Shown here one piece after another: positions 1-11,923 of a stretch of DNA of 64,000 bases. A program made the position numbers and the translations under genes. Where the stretch lies: contig OX422194.1 in the NCBI GenBank assembly GCA_949130485.1, forward strand, positions 6,608,699-6,672,698. Direction: 5' to 3'. The stretch comes from Agelas oroides. Its lineage: Eukaryota; Porifera; Demospongiae; Agelasida; Agelasidae. Within the stretch, counting starts at the first letter, position 1. The number at the start of each line of letters is the position of its first letter. The notes beneath the pieces were generated by a model. That model was not told the DNA's origin. It worked only from the letters and a program-made list of their open reading frames with translations, and searched no databases.

Positions 1-3000
1 CCCTCACTCACCAGTAACAGCCAGATTAGGGCCACCCTCACTCACCAGTAACGGCCAGATTAGGACCACCCTCACTCACCAGTAACGGCCAGATTAGGAC
101 CACCCTCACTCACCAGTAACGGCCAGATTAGGACACCCTCACTCACCAGTAACAGCCAGATTAGGGCCACCCTCACTTACCTGTAACGGCCAGATTAGGA
201 CCACCCTCACTCACCAGTAACAGCCAGATTAGGGCCACCCTCACTTACCAGTAACAGCCAGATTAGGGCCACCCTCACTTACCTGTAACGGCCAGATTAG
301 GGCCACCCTCACTCACCAGTAACGGCCAGATTAGGGCCACCTTCACTCACCAGTAACAGCCAGATTAGGACCACCCTCACTCACCTGTAACAGCCAGATT
401 AGGCCACCCTCACTTGCCAGTAACAGCCAGATTAGGACCACCCTCACTCAGCAGTAATGACCAGATTAGGACCACCCTCACTTGCCAGTAACAGCCAGAT
501 TAGGGCCACCTTCACTCACCTGTAACAACCAGATTAGGACCACCCTCACTTGCCAGTAACAGCCAGATTAGGGCCACCCTCACTCACCAGTAACAGCCAG
601 ATTAGGGCCACCCTCACTTACCAGTAACAGCCAGATTAGGGCCACCCTCACTCAGCAGTAATGACCAGATTAGGCCCACCCTTACTCACCAGTAACAGCT
701 AGATTAGGACCACCCTCACTCACCAGTAACGGCCAGATTAGGGCCACCTTCACTCACCTGTAACAGCCAGATTAGGACCACCCTCACTTGCCAGTAACAG
801 CCAGATTAGGGCCACCCTCACTCACCAGTAACAGCCAGATTAGGGCCACCCTCACTTACCAGTAACAGCCAGATTAGGGCCACCCTCACTCAGCAGTAAT
901 GACCAGATTAGGGCCGCCCATCCTCACCAGTAACAGCCAGATTAGGACCACCCTTACTCACCAGTAACAGCCAGATTAGGACCAACCTCACTCACCAGTA
1001 ACAGCCAGATTAGGGCCACCCTCACTTACCAGTAATGACCAGATTAGGGCCACCCTCACTCAGCAGTAACAGCCAGATTAGGGCCACCCTCACTCACCTG
1101 TAACAGCCAGATTAGGGCCACCCTCACTCACTAGTAACAGCCAGATTAGGGCCACCCTCACTCACCAGTAACAGCCAGATTAGGACACCCTCACTCACCT
1201 GTAACAGCCAGATTAGGGCCACCCTCACTCACCTGTAACAGCCAGATTAGGCCACCCTCACTTGCCAGTAACAGCCAGATTAGGACCACCCTCACTCAGC
1301 AGTAATGACCAGATTAGGACCACCCTCACTTGCCAGTAACAGCCAGATTAGGGCCACCTTCACTCACCTGTAACAGCCAGATTAGGACCACCCTCACTTG
1401 CCAGTAACAGCCAGATTAGGGCCACCCTCACTCACCAGTAACAGCCAGATTAGGACCACCCTCACTCACCAGTAACGGCCAGATTAGGACACCCTCACTC
1501 ACCAGTAACAGCCAGATTAGGGCCACCCTCACTTACCTGTAACGGCCAGATTAGGACCACCCTCACTCACCAGTAACAGCCAGATTAGGGCCACCCTCAC
1601 TTACCAGTAACAGCCAGATTAGGGCCACCCTCACTTACCTGTAACGGCCAGATTAGGGCCACCCTCACTCACCAGTAACGGCCAGATTAGGGCCACCTTC
1701 ACTCACCAGTAACAGCCAGATTAGGACCACCCTCACTCACCTGTAACAGCCAGATTAGGCCACCCTCACTTGCCAGTAACAGCCAGATTAGGACCACCCT
1801 CACTCAGCAGTAATGACCAGATTAGGACCACCCTCACTTGCCAGTAACAGCCAGATTAGGGCCACCTTCACTCACCTGTAACAACCAGATTAGGACCACC
1901 CTCACTTGCCAGTAACAGCCAGATTAGGGCCACCCTCACTCACCAGTAACAGCCAGATTAGGGCCACCCTCACTTACCAGTAACAGCCAGATTAGGGCCA
2001 CCCTCACTCAGCAGTAATGACCAGATTAGGCCCACCCTTACTCACCAGTAACAGCCAGATTAGGACCACCCTCACTCACCAGTAACGGCCAGATTAGGGC
2101 CACCTTCACTCACCTGTAACAGCCAGATTAGGACCACCCTCACTTGCCAGTAACAGCCAGATTAGGGCCACCCTCACTCACCAGTAACAGCCAGATTAGG
2201 GCCACCCTCACTTACCAGTAACAGCCAGATTAGGGCCACCCTCACTCAGCAGTAATGACCAGATTAGGGCCGCCCATCCTCACCAGTAACAGCCAGATTA
2301 GGACCACCCTTACTCACCAGTAACAGCCAGATTAGGACCAACCTCACTCACCAGTAACAGCCAGATTAGGGCCACCCTCACTTACCAGTAATGACCAGAT
2401 TAGGGCCACCCTCACTCAGCAGTAACAGCCAGATTAGGGCCACCCTCACTCACCTGTAACAGCCAGATTAGGGCCACCCTCACTCACTAGTAACAGCCAG
2501 ATTAGGGCCACCCTCACTCACCAGTAACAGCCAGATTAGGACACCCTCACTCACCTGTAACAGCCAGATTAGGGCCACCCTCACTCACCTGTAACAGCCA
2601 GATTAGGCCACCCTCACTTGCCAGTAACAGCCAGATTAGGACCACCCTCACTCAGCAGTAATGACCAGATTAGGACCACCCTCACTTGCCAGTAACAGCC
2701 AGATTAGGGCCACCTTCACTCACCTGTAACAGCCAGATTAGGACCACCCTCACTTGCCAGTAACAGCCAGATTAGGGCCACCCTCACTCACCAGTAACAG
2801 CCAGATTAGGGCCACCCTCACTTACCAGTAACAGCCAGATTAGGGCCACCCTCACTCAGCATTAATGACCAGATTAGGGCCACCCTTACTCACCAGTAAC
2901 AGCCAGATTAGGACCACCCTCACTCACCAGTAACGGCCAGATTAGGGCCACCTTCACTCACCTGTAACAGCCAGATTAGGACCACCCTCACTTGCCAGTA

Positions 3001-5631
3001 ACAGCCAGATTAGGGCCACCCTCACTCACCAGTAACAGCCAGATTAGGGCCACCCTCACTTACCAGTAACAGCCAGATTAGGGCCACCCTCACTCAGCAG
3101 TAATGACCAGATTAGGGCCACCCATACTCACCAGTAACAGCCAGATTAGGACCACCCTTACTCACCAGTAACACCCAGATTAGGACCACCCTCACTCACC
3201 AGTAACGGCCAGATTAGGGCCACCCTCACTTACCAGTAATGACCAGATTAGGGCCACCCTCACTCAGCAGTAACAGCCAGATTAGGGCCACCCTCACTCA
3301 CCTGTAACAGCCAGATTAGGGCCACCCTCACTCACTAGTAACAGCCAGATTAGGGCCACCCTCACTCACCAGTAACAGCCAGATTAGGACACCCTCACTC
3401 ACCTGTAACAGCCAGATTAGGGCCACCCTCACTCACCTGTAACAGCCAGATTAGGACACCCTCACTTACCAGTAACAGCCAGATTAGGGCCACCCTCACT
3501 TACCAGTAACAGCCAGATTAGGGCCACCCTCACTTACCAGTAACAGCCAGATTAGGGCCACCCTCACTTACCTGTAACGGCCAGATTAGGGCCACCCTCA
3601 CTCACCAGTAACGGCCAGATTAGGGCCACCTTCACTCACCAGTAACAGCCAGATTAGGACCACCCTCACTCACCTGTAACAGCCAGATTAGGCCCCCCTC
3701 ACTTGCCAGTAACAGCCAGATTAGGACCACCCTCACTCAGCAGTAATGACCAGATTAGGACCACCCTCACTTGCCAGTAACAGCCAGATTAGGGCCACCT
3801 TCACTCACCTGTAACAGCCAGATTAGGACCACCCTCACTTGCCAGTAACAGCCAGATTAGGGCCACCCTCACTCACCAGTAACAGCCAGATTAGGGCCAC
3901 CCTCACTTACCAGTAACAGCCAGATTAGGGCCACCCTCACTCAGCAGTAATGACCAGATTAGGGCCACCCTTACTCACCAGTAACAGCCAGATTAGGACC
4001 ACCCTCACTCACCAGTAACGGCCAGATTAGGGCCACCTTCACTCACCTGTAACAGCCAGATTAGGACCACCCTCACTTGCCAGTAACAGCCAGATTAGGG
4101 CCACCCTCACTCACCAGTAACAGCCAGATTAGGGCCACCATCACTTACCAGTAACAGCCAGATTAGAGCCACCCTCACTCAGCAGTAATGACCAGATTAG
4201 GGCCGCCCATACTCACCAGTAACAGCCAGATTAGGACCACCCTTACTCACCAGTAACAGCCAGATTAGGACCACCCTCACTCACCAGTAACGGCCAGATT
4301 AGGGCCACCCTCACTTACCAGTAATGACCAGATTAGGGCCACCCTCACTCAGCAGTAACAGCCAGATTAGGGCCACCCTCACTCACCTGTAACAGCCAGA
4401 TTAGGGCCACCCTCACTCACTAGTAACAGCCAGATTAGGGCCACCCTCACTCACCAGTAACAGCCAGATTAGGACACCCTCACTCACCAGTAACAGCCAG
4501 ATTAGGGCCACCCTCACTTACCTGTAACAGCCCGATTAGGGCACCCTCACTCAGCAGTAATGACCAGATTAGGGCCACCCTCACTCGGCAGTAACAGCCA
4601 GATTAGGGCCACCCTCACTCACCTGTAACAGCCAGATTAGGGCACCCTCACTTACCAGTAACAGCCAGATTAGGGCCACCCTCACTCAGCAGTAATGACC
4701 AGATTAGGGCCACCCTCACTCAGCAGTAACAGCCAGATTAGGACCACCCTCACTTGCCAGTAACAGCCAGATTAGGACACCCTCACTCAGCAGTAACAGC
4801 CAGATTAGGACCACCCTCACTCACCTGTAACAGCCAGATTAGGACCACCCTCACTCACCAGTAACGGCCAGATTAGGGCCACCCTCACTCACCAGTAACA
4901 GCCAGATTAGGGCCACCCTCACTCACCTGTAACAGCCAGATTAGGGCCACCCTCACTCAGCAGTAATGACCAGATTAGGGCCACCCTCACTCAGCAGTAA
5001 CAGCCAGATTAGGGCCACCCTCACTCACCAGTAACAGCCAGATTAGGACACCCTCACTCACCAGTAACAGTCAGATTAGGGCCACCCTCACTCACCAGTA
5101 ACAGCCAGATTAGGACACCCTCACTCACCAGTAACAGCCAGATTAGGACACCCTCACTCACCAGTAACAGCCAGATTAGGACACCCTCACTCACCTGTAA
5201 CAGCCAGATTAGGGCCACCCTCACTCACCTGTAACAGCCAGATTAGGACACCCTCACTTACCAGTAACAGCCAGATTAGGACCACCCTCACTCAGCAGTA
5301 ATGACCAGATTAGGGCCACCCTCACTCATCAGCAGTAATGACCAGATTAGGGCCACCCTCACTCATCAGCAGTAATGACCAGATTAGGGCCACCCTCACT
5401 CACCTGTAACAGCCAGATTAGGGCACCCTCACTCACCAGTAACAGCCAGATTAGGGCCACCTTCACTCACCTGTAACAGCCAGATTAGGGCCACCCTCAC
5501 TCACCAGTAACAGCCAGATTAGGGCCACCCTCACTCACCAGTAACAGCCAGATTAGGGCCACCCTCACTCAGCAGTAATGACCACCCCTAGTAACAGCCA
5601 GATTAGGGCCACCTTCACTCACTAGCTGCTA
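1..5631. repeat. 34-bp satellite array with higher-order repeats
   Basis: About 165 head-to-tail copies of a 34-bp unit built around CCAGATTAGGGCCACCCTCA, with variants at a few positions (CAGTAACAG/CAGTAACGG/CTGTAACAG/CAGTAATGA). Some units are 1-2 bp shorter or longer. Variants recur in fixed order: landmarks at 131 and 911 return at 1487 and 2267, a 1356-bp higher-order period. Related landmarks at 3115 and 4200 give spacings of 848 and 1085 bp, so the order has been reshuffled. The unit length is not a multiple of three and no long reading frame crosses it. It ends raggedly near 5631. No gene is seen inside. Confidence 0.97.
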
Positions 5632-6694
5632 GCAACAACCCAATTACACACATATTAGATAGTGTTGAGATTGCATAGAGTCATGTCAGATACCGTAATG
5701 CTATTATGTTTTGCGTGTGAGAAACCTTTGCGATTTTGCCTTTTTTAAGTAATTATCTTTGCGAATGAGCGGTACCTATGCGTATCGGCCGATCTCGGCT
5801 CTGTCGGTATCAGAGAAGTTGGTATAATTATCGTTTCCGCTTCTTAGCGCTCTGTTGGCTGGCTTGCTTCTCCAACACACGCTTCACGGCTCCGTTTGCT
5901 TCGCGAGTTGCAACTGCTCTGATCCCAGTGTCCTTGTGGCTGGGAAGTCGCGTAGTCGGACTGAAATACTGGCGAATACCGGTACTCATCTTGAAAAAAA
6001 AACAGCTTCTGAAGAACAATGGAACTTATTCTGCCACCTTCACTGTTGTTATACTACACAAGGCCGGAACGTTCATTGATCCGACATCAACATGTCCGTT
6101 AACCACATCTACCAAGAGCCATCCCCACAAGTTTGCGATCTTTTCTTTCCGTTGCCGTCAGCACTCGCAAAATTCGCAAAAGTAAAGTTCACGCAAAACA
6201 TTATAGCATTACGGTAGCGTTACAGTTGGGACACTGTAAAACGTGGAATACGGAATAGCAGGATAACGGAATAACAGAATAACTTTGATTGACCAGAAAT
6301 GAAATCTCTTTGTAATTGCCGACATTACACGTGTGAAACTGCCATCTAACGACATAGCCCAGCTAATGCTGGCACTACCATCTGTATTCTGAATTTGTAG
6401 AGGGACTACAAATGCTACAAACTTTGTTGAAGACCTCGAGTGTTGCCCTAGGCTAGGCCTGCCGCTAAAATTAGCACGGTAAGCCTTACCCAGTAAGAAG
6501 AGGACAAGCAGAAAGTAAATCATATAGTTGTTGATACGAAAGCTGGGCACGGCTTGGAAGGACAAGAGGATTGCAGGAGGGCTAAAGCAACTAAACTGCG
6601 GAGCAGCGTTAGAAACTAATATACAAGGCTGCATGTAACTCGTGCTTTTACAGTCAGGCTCACCGAGACAGTTTCGAGCTTTGGGAACGGTGTA
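5632..6694. other. Unique DNA with no supported gene
   Basis: Two reading frames exist (5778-6185 plus, 135 codons; 6209-6736 minus, 175 codons). Neither shows a recognisable domain, and the minus one runs into the inverted repeat that starts at 6695. I treat both as chance. A poly-A run lies near 5995. Undetected exons of the gene that starts downstream cannot be excluded. Confidence 0.5.
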
Positions 6695-7904
6695 ACAGGA
6701 TATTTGATCGCTCGGAAATACTATCGCGGCATTCATATTTCCTAGGAAATTTTATCGCTGAGCATAACTTTTCCCTAGGAAATATCATCGCCACCAGGAA
6801 ATTTGATTGCTCACGGAAAAGCAGTAGTGCAAGCACCTAGCTTAGTGCTTGTGTACTTTCAATGACTTTGTCTTTTTTTTTTTTGTTAAATTGTCCCCCC
6901 TTGCTGTAGTGTTGAGTGCATTGAGAAACTGTTGGCCCTGGTCTGAAATGTAATTGGTAGGGCAGCCGCATATCGGCACATGCGCCAACCTGAAAGTACA
7001 GATTTGTGTTTGAAACCCTATGAGTAGTTGCTTCCAGTCAGGGATACTTGAAAGGCTAATTTGAGACTACTTGCTAAAGCCAGTAATTTTCTTGGTATAA
7101 CTTGTGTCCTTCACATGAGGTCTATGCTGAGTGATTTCCTCACAAATCTATCGCATGAAGTTAATTATGCAATCTTAATTGTTATGTACCACATCCCTTT
7201 TGTTGCATCTATACTAGCCTTGGCCTTGCCATCAGTGAAGCTGGAGATTTGTGCTTTGTGCTAGCCTTATTTGCTTATTGCAATACTCTTTGAATTTCTG
7301 TTTTATATAACGGCACACCAACCTGAAAGTACAGATTTGTGTTGGAGAGCCTATAAGTAGAAAGGCTAATTTGAAACCACTAGCTAAAGCCATTAATTTG
7401 CTTGGTATAACTTGTGTCCTTCACATGAGCTCTATGCTGAGTGATTTATTCACAAATTTATTCACAAATCTATTGCATGAAGTTAATTACGCAATCTTAT
7501 GTGCCACATCCCTTTTGTTGCATCTATACTAGCCTTGGCCTTGCCATCAGTGAAGCTAGAGATTTCTGCTTTGTGCCAGCCTTATTTGCTTATTGCAATA
7601 CTCTTTGAATTTCTGCAAACTATAGGGGACAATTTTCTCCATTAAAAGTTCTCACCTATATCCATTTCCTACTAAGAATGACTTACCCTAGGAGCCACTG
7701 ATTCCAGAGGAGCTCTCCCACTGGTCACTGGTTCCTAGGAGTAAGTGACTGAGTAGCAAGAGAAGTCGCTCATTTCTATGACACTGTGAGCGATCGAATT
7801 TCCTGGTGGCGATAATATTTCCTAAGAAAAGTCACGCTCAGCAATAAAATTTCCTAGGAAATATGAACGCTGTGATGATATTTCCGAGCGATCGCATTTC
7901 CTGT
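6695..7904. mobile_element. Long-terminal-inverted-repeat DNA element, non-autonomous
   Basis: The 120 bp at 6695-6814 return as the reverse complement at 7786-7904 with scattered mismatches. Both arms contain the same ordered modules: GATCGCTCGGAAAT, the palindrome ATTTCCTAGGAAAT, and CGCCACCAGGAAATT. The roughly 970-bp interior has a direct duplication (about 7040-7265 and 7320-7600) and no transposase. Long inverted repeats around a non-coding core suggest a non-autonomous or foldback DNA transposon. I could not identify a target-site duplication, so family assignment is open. Confidence 0.7.
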
Positions 7905-8392
7905 AATGACAGACCCCAGTCTAAGTCTAACTACTAAATTATGTACCATGTTTCTAGTGCAGCTCGCCTACGCCACTTCTTAGCTCATAAGACTTAGCTT
8001 TGTAACCATCGAGGTCTCCCACAAGGCCTACCCAGTGTTTGTAGCCCCTCTACAACTTCAGATACGAATAGCGGCGGCAGAACTACCTTGCTGGACGGTG
8101 GTTCCACGTGCAGTGTCAGCAATTTCCATTTCCGGTCAATCAAAGGTATTCCATATTCCGTGTTAAGGTTGCATGGGGCCATGTCGTGTCACTGTACTCT
8201 TAAGAAAGCACATTGCGACAGGAGATAGAAGTATGTTGCCAAGCTGTTTTGGAATGGATCGTACAAAGTAAGGTTTATTACATGGTACATTGTCCAATGT
8301 AATACACATGCCTACGTAGCATGTGTTCCTCCCCTCCATTACCTATGCATGTTTACTTCTGTGTTCTATTCCCTCCCACATCCAAACTGTAG
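7905..8392. other. Non-coding or unassigned DNA upstream of the first FN3 exon
   Basis: A 62-codon minus-strand frame (7994-8182) has no recognisable motif. The last 60 bp before 8393 are pyrimidine-biased and end in CTGTAG, serving as the acceptor of the FN3 exon. No promoter is evident. Confidence 0.45.
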
Positions 8393-8499
8393 CTCCTACT
8401 GCTCCCCGAAACCTGGAAGTAGTCGCTGTCTTTCACACCTTTCTTGGATTGAGATGGGATCCTCCTGAGAATCCTAATGGTGTCATCACCCAGTACAGG
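8393..8499 (+). CDS. Gene 1: first half of an FN3 domain (exon)
   Basis: The 107-nt exon enters in phase 1 and leaves in phase 0 at the donor GTTAGT. It encodes the N-terminal half of a fibronectin type III module: a proline-rich start (TAPRNLEV), the hydrophobic B strand, the conserved Trp in LRWDPPENPNG, and the ITQYR strand. It joins in frame to 9619-9802, giving one FN3 domain bounded by phase-1 introns, the usual arrangement for this shuffled module. FN3 domains act outside the cell in adhesion and receptor proteins. Earlier exons, including any signal peptide, are not visible upstream. Confidence 0.85.
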
Positions 8500-8548
8500 G
8501 TTAGTCACATAAGATTGCTGTGTGAAAATGTGCTACTGTACATGTAGG

Positions 8549-8620
8549 TAGCCTCGTACCCAGGCTCCTCCCCATGCAGAAAAGCTTTTCTGCATGGGGA
8601 GGAGCCTGGGTACAAGGCTA
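8549..8620. mobile_element. 72-bp hairpin element with target duplication
   Basis: Two 36-bp arms form a palindrome with one mismatch (TAGCCTCGTACCCAGGC at the left end, its complement at the right). It is flanked on both sides by CATGTAGG (8541-8548 and 8621-8628; a ninth T can be counted). It lies in the FN3 intron, 50 bp after the donor. It belongs to the TAGCCTCG/TAGTCTCG hairpin family seen repeatedly in this window. Confidence 0.85.
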
Positions 8621-9477
8621 CATGTAGGTGCTCTAAATTTATGCTGCCTAATCCTGCATTGAAATTGGTAATGCTTGAACTGTAGTTTCTCTTTCGTTCA
8701 CTAACTTCAACCTTATCCTCAAACTTTTTTGATGTTGCGTTGCAAAGAATTGCTAGCTAGTATCATTTGTGGGTGATCTTGTTCCACTGTCACATAGGCA
8801 ATGTGTACAGAAGATGCTGCTTTTTCAGCTTCCAAAACAGTGCTTCGCTATTGTATTTCGACTAGTGTCCAGTTATTGTATGCCTGAGTAAGGTCCAGAT
8901 TGTATGCCTGAGTAAGGTCCAGATTGGACCGAGAAAGTTTGGTCAATACAACAGCAAAGTACTAGCTGTTCCGGAATCCATAAAAGCAACCTTTCCACGA
9001 TCTCTACACACTGCATCACAGTTGACTGTTGAGGGTTTCAGATATACAAGTTACTGTTACCTAGGCAATGTATAAGAATGTTGCTCATATCTCTCTTCTA
9101 CAGTGATGTTGCCTTGGTAACAGGTTATATAATAGTTAATATATATTTGTCTCTGAAGGGTGATCTTGCACATTGGTGTTGGGCTAAACCCGACACCAAT
9201 GTGTAAAATGACCACCCCCAGGAAAGGATATACGTAACTATTACTTGCAGCAAATTGTTGTTACTTACAAGTCACTGACCAATTTGTGAGCTATTACACT
9301 TTTGCACTGTTTACATGTACAAGAATGACCGTATGACTGCTTGGTTAACTGCATGGTTGATTGATTGCAATGGTCTTCAGTAAAAAATGGAACCAGTTAC
9401 GTACCTGGTAGCAGTAATTATACCCAGCCTGTTAACATTCACAGCTCTAGGACATCTTTGTTGAGCACAGCAGCATA
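8621..9477. other. Intron of gene 1 between the two FN3 halves
   Basis: No gene. It contains a short direct duplication at about 8876-8925 (TGTATGCCTGAGTAAGGTCC twice) and an imperfect hairpin at 9169-9204 (CACATTGGTGT and its complement). Confidence 0.6.
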
Positions 9478-9618
9478 CCTTCCTCCCTCCCTCCTTTTCT
9501 CTCCTTCCTCCCTCTCTCCTACCTCCCTCCTTTTCTCTCCCTCCCTCCCTCCCTCCCTCCCTCCCTCCTTCCCTCCCTCCTTCTCCTCCATTTTTCTTCC
9601 TTCCCCCTCCACAAACAG
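9478..9618 (+). repeat. CT-rich simple repeat running into a splice acceptor
   Basis: About 130 bp of (CTCC/TTCC)n end directly in the acceptor ACAAACAG at 9611-9618. The tract is far longer than a normal polypyrimidine tract. The same arrangement precedes several other exons in this window. Confidence 0.9.
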
Positions 9619-9802
9619 GTGTACTATACACCTCAGGATGGCAGTACAGAGAACATTCTTGTTCAGGACTATGCACAGGGGAGTATCTACCAACTGGATA
9701 ACCTGCACTTTGGTACCATGTTCACCATCCGTGTGGCTGCCATAAACAGTGCTGGAGAGGGCCCAATGAGTAACATTGCTACAAATAGCACTACTATTGG
9801 AG
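9619..9802 (+). CDS. Gene 1: second half of the FN3 domain (exon)
   Basis: The exon begins in phase 0 (GTG TAC TAT) and ends in phase 1 at the donor GTTAGT, 184 nt. It encodes the C-terminal FN3 strands, including the signature LDNLHFGTMFTIRVAAINSA followed by GEGP, where the conserved Leu, Tyr-equivalent Phe and Gly positions fit the family. N-x-S/T sites near the end suit an extracellular location. The next coding exon that fits phase 1 is at 11445. Confidence 0.87.
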
Positions 9803-11210
9803 GTTAGTGCACTTGGTATTTCTGTTGTTTTGTACCCAGACTGTAAGTTCATAAGCTTCTCTCTCCCACACACTTTGCATGAACGCATGATAAGGTTGTG
9901 TATCATACCACTCTCAAACTTGCAAGCTGGATATCTGTGGTGACTTGTAAACCTTACCTTCACCGCACAATCTGATTGGTGCACCAAAATTTTGAACTGC
10001 TTTATATTGATAACCCACTGAGAGTGTATCTTTTTCAGCAGGAGGCAGAGCAAACCACAAAGAATATTTGTTGCTCTCTCAATGCTCTGGCATACCTAAT
10101 GTGACTTTCCCAGACCTACCAAGTCTCACGCTTTGCATGTCATTCTCACGCTCTCATGCCCAGATGCACAAATCTCACGCCTCTTCAACCAATGCATGTG
10201 CCAAACCACACCCTTTTGTAAGTGCTTCGTACAAGAAATGCTGGACCATCTTCCAAAAAGCTAGAACTGAGCACTGCTGTACATAACAAGTTCTGTACAA
10301 TCAGAGTCCCCATATTCTCATCCCCAGAGCAAATCTTTTGCGCGTGCCCTCCAGGCTGGTCAGGCATCACACACGCGAAAGTTTGGGTCCCAGGGATGAT
10401 TTTCTCTCATTTCAAATAGGCAGGTCTGCATGCATGAACACTCAAAGAACCACATCTCCCTGAAAAAAGGCAGGCCTAGAAGCCTTGATGCCCATGGTCA
10501 TATTGCACAACAATATATAAAGGCAGAGCAGCCCACTTTTGTGACCCTTAGCCTTAGGTAGAGTGTTTGAGCACATTGACTATGTACATTTCGAGTGACT
10601 CGGTTCTTCCAGGCCAGTGGACAAGGGCAAGAGCAACCATGCAGAGATATTGCACCATCCTGATCGTCTAATTTTACTGAATTCTCAAAGGACACAATGT
10701 GGGTTGTGAATTTTGCGAGCAGTATTGCTAGGATGCAACAAGAGTGCTTAATTTCTGGCCACTGGAAATTCCAACTGGTAGAAACATTTCTGCGCTTTGC
10801 GCAGATAATATTTTCCCATGGTTATAGTAGTCTCTGACCGATTGCGAATGCCTCAGAAGCACGCTCAAAAGGTGTAAATTTCCTGGTGGAACATGCCACC
10901 AGACCCCCCTACAATACTGGAGGGTGCTAATAAACACATTTTCATTATTGAGGGAAACGTGTTCTTCAAGTGTTGTTTTTGGTGAAGTTTGTGCCGCACA
11001 CATCACTACTTTCTGGTACAGCTTTGTTGTATTATAGGCAGATGTGGGTCCATAGCACACATTATATACATCTACTTTCTGGTACAGCTTTGTTGTATTA
11101 TAGGCAGATGTGGGTCCATAGCACACATTATATGCAAATCAAGGATTGAGGCATGTGAACTGAACATTTTTCAGAATACTAGTCCGTTGTTCTTATGGCA
11201 CTTGTACGAC
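9803..11210. other. Gene 1 intron
   Basis: No supported exon. A roughly 62-bp unit beginning TCTACTTTCTGGTACAGC is tandemly duplicated at about 11007-11131. The minus-strand open frames here are consistent with chance. Confidence 0.6.
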
Positions 11211-11444
11211 CCCAATCTCTTCCTCCCCTCTCTCTCCTTCTTCCCCTTCTGTTCTCCTCTCTTCTCCCTTTCCCTCACTCCCCCACTCCTTCCTTCTCCC
11301 TCCCTCCCTCATCTCTCACCTCCTTCCCTTTCCTCCCTTCGTCCTTCATCCCTCTTCTCTTTCTCTTTTCCCCCCTTCTCCCTCTCCCACTCCCTCTCCT
11401 TTCTATTTTGCTGTGTCCTTGTCTTGTGTATATGTTCTCCTCAG
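11211..11444 (+). repeat. CT-rich tract leading into the acceptor at 11444
   Basis: About 190 bp of C/T-rich simple sequence (CTCCCT/CTTCCC) lie upstream of the acceptor TCCTCAG at 11438-11444. Confidence 0.85.
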
Positions 11445-11535
11445 TGTTCCCACCTCGGATATTAAGTGGACAGCAAGATGGAAGCATGTACAGGCTCACC
11501 ATAAATGGATTTCAGGATACCTATGGTCCACTCAG
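11445..11535 (+). CDS. Gene 1: receptor-phosphatase-like extracellular exon 1
   Basis: The 91-nt exon enters in phase 1 and leaves in phase 2 (donor GTGTGT). It encodes a short stretch ending MYRLTINGFQDTYGPL. Joined across the gypsy-containing intron to 16555, it gives GPLSHYKVVVVP. That resembles the membrane-proximal extracellular region of receptor protein tyrosine phosphatases (the 'GPIS.YQVVVV' motif before an 'IGD...Y' segment). The resemblance is recalled, not searched. No phosphatase domain lies in the window. Confidence 0.72.
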
Positions 11536-11608
11536 GTGTGTTGTGGGAGATTGTTGTTTTAAGATCAGAGACTATAGAAGGCTAGCTGATTCTTATGGCA
11601 ATTGTATG

Positions 11609-11752
11609 TGTGGTGTCCTCTGCTAGATTCGGGCAGATTCTAGGCTAGCCGGCAGCACGCGTTCTCAGTTCTCAATAGCCAAGATCATAGAACTGCTCAT
11701 GCGCAATCCATCATAGATTACATAATAATGACAATGATACAGCAACACTACA
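11609..11752 (-). repeat. 3' LTR of the gypsy element
   Basis: 144 bp, bounded by TG and CA on the plus strand. On the minus strand it is preceded at 11753-11766 by the purine run AAGGGGAAGGAAG, a good polypurine tract for plus-strand DNA priming. Confidence 0.95.
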
Positions 11753-11923
11753 CTTCCTTCCCCTTAAGAAAGGACATACATAAGAAAACCACGAACACAC
11801 AAAAATGCAATAGCACTAAAGTAACCACAAAAATGAGTGCACAGATTAGGGAGTACTCCTTATACTAAATAATGAAGGACAGTCCAATAAAGCTAGCGTA
11901 ATGTGTACAAACAATAAAAAAGG

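Noticed and set aside
1..5631. TTAGGG hexamers suggesting a telomere or interstitial telomere
   Set aside because: The hexamer occurs at most once per 34-bp unit and many units have TTAGGA instead. It is a satellite, not telomeric repeat.
1..5631. CRISPR-like repeat/spacer array
   Set aside because: Units are contiguous with no unique spacers, and the genome is eukaryotic.
5778..6736. 135- and 175-codon frames as genes
   Set aside because: No recognisable domain. One overlaps the transposon arm and exon-like borders are absent.
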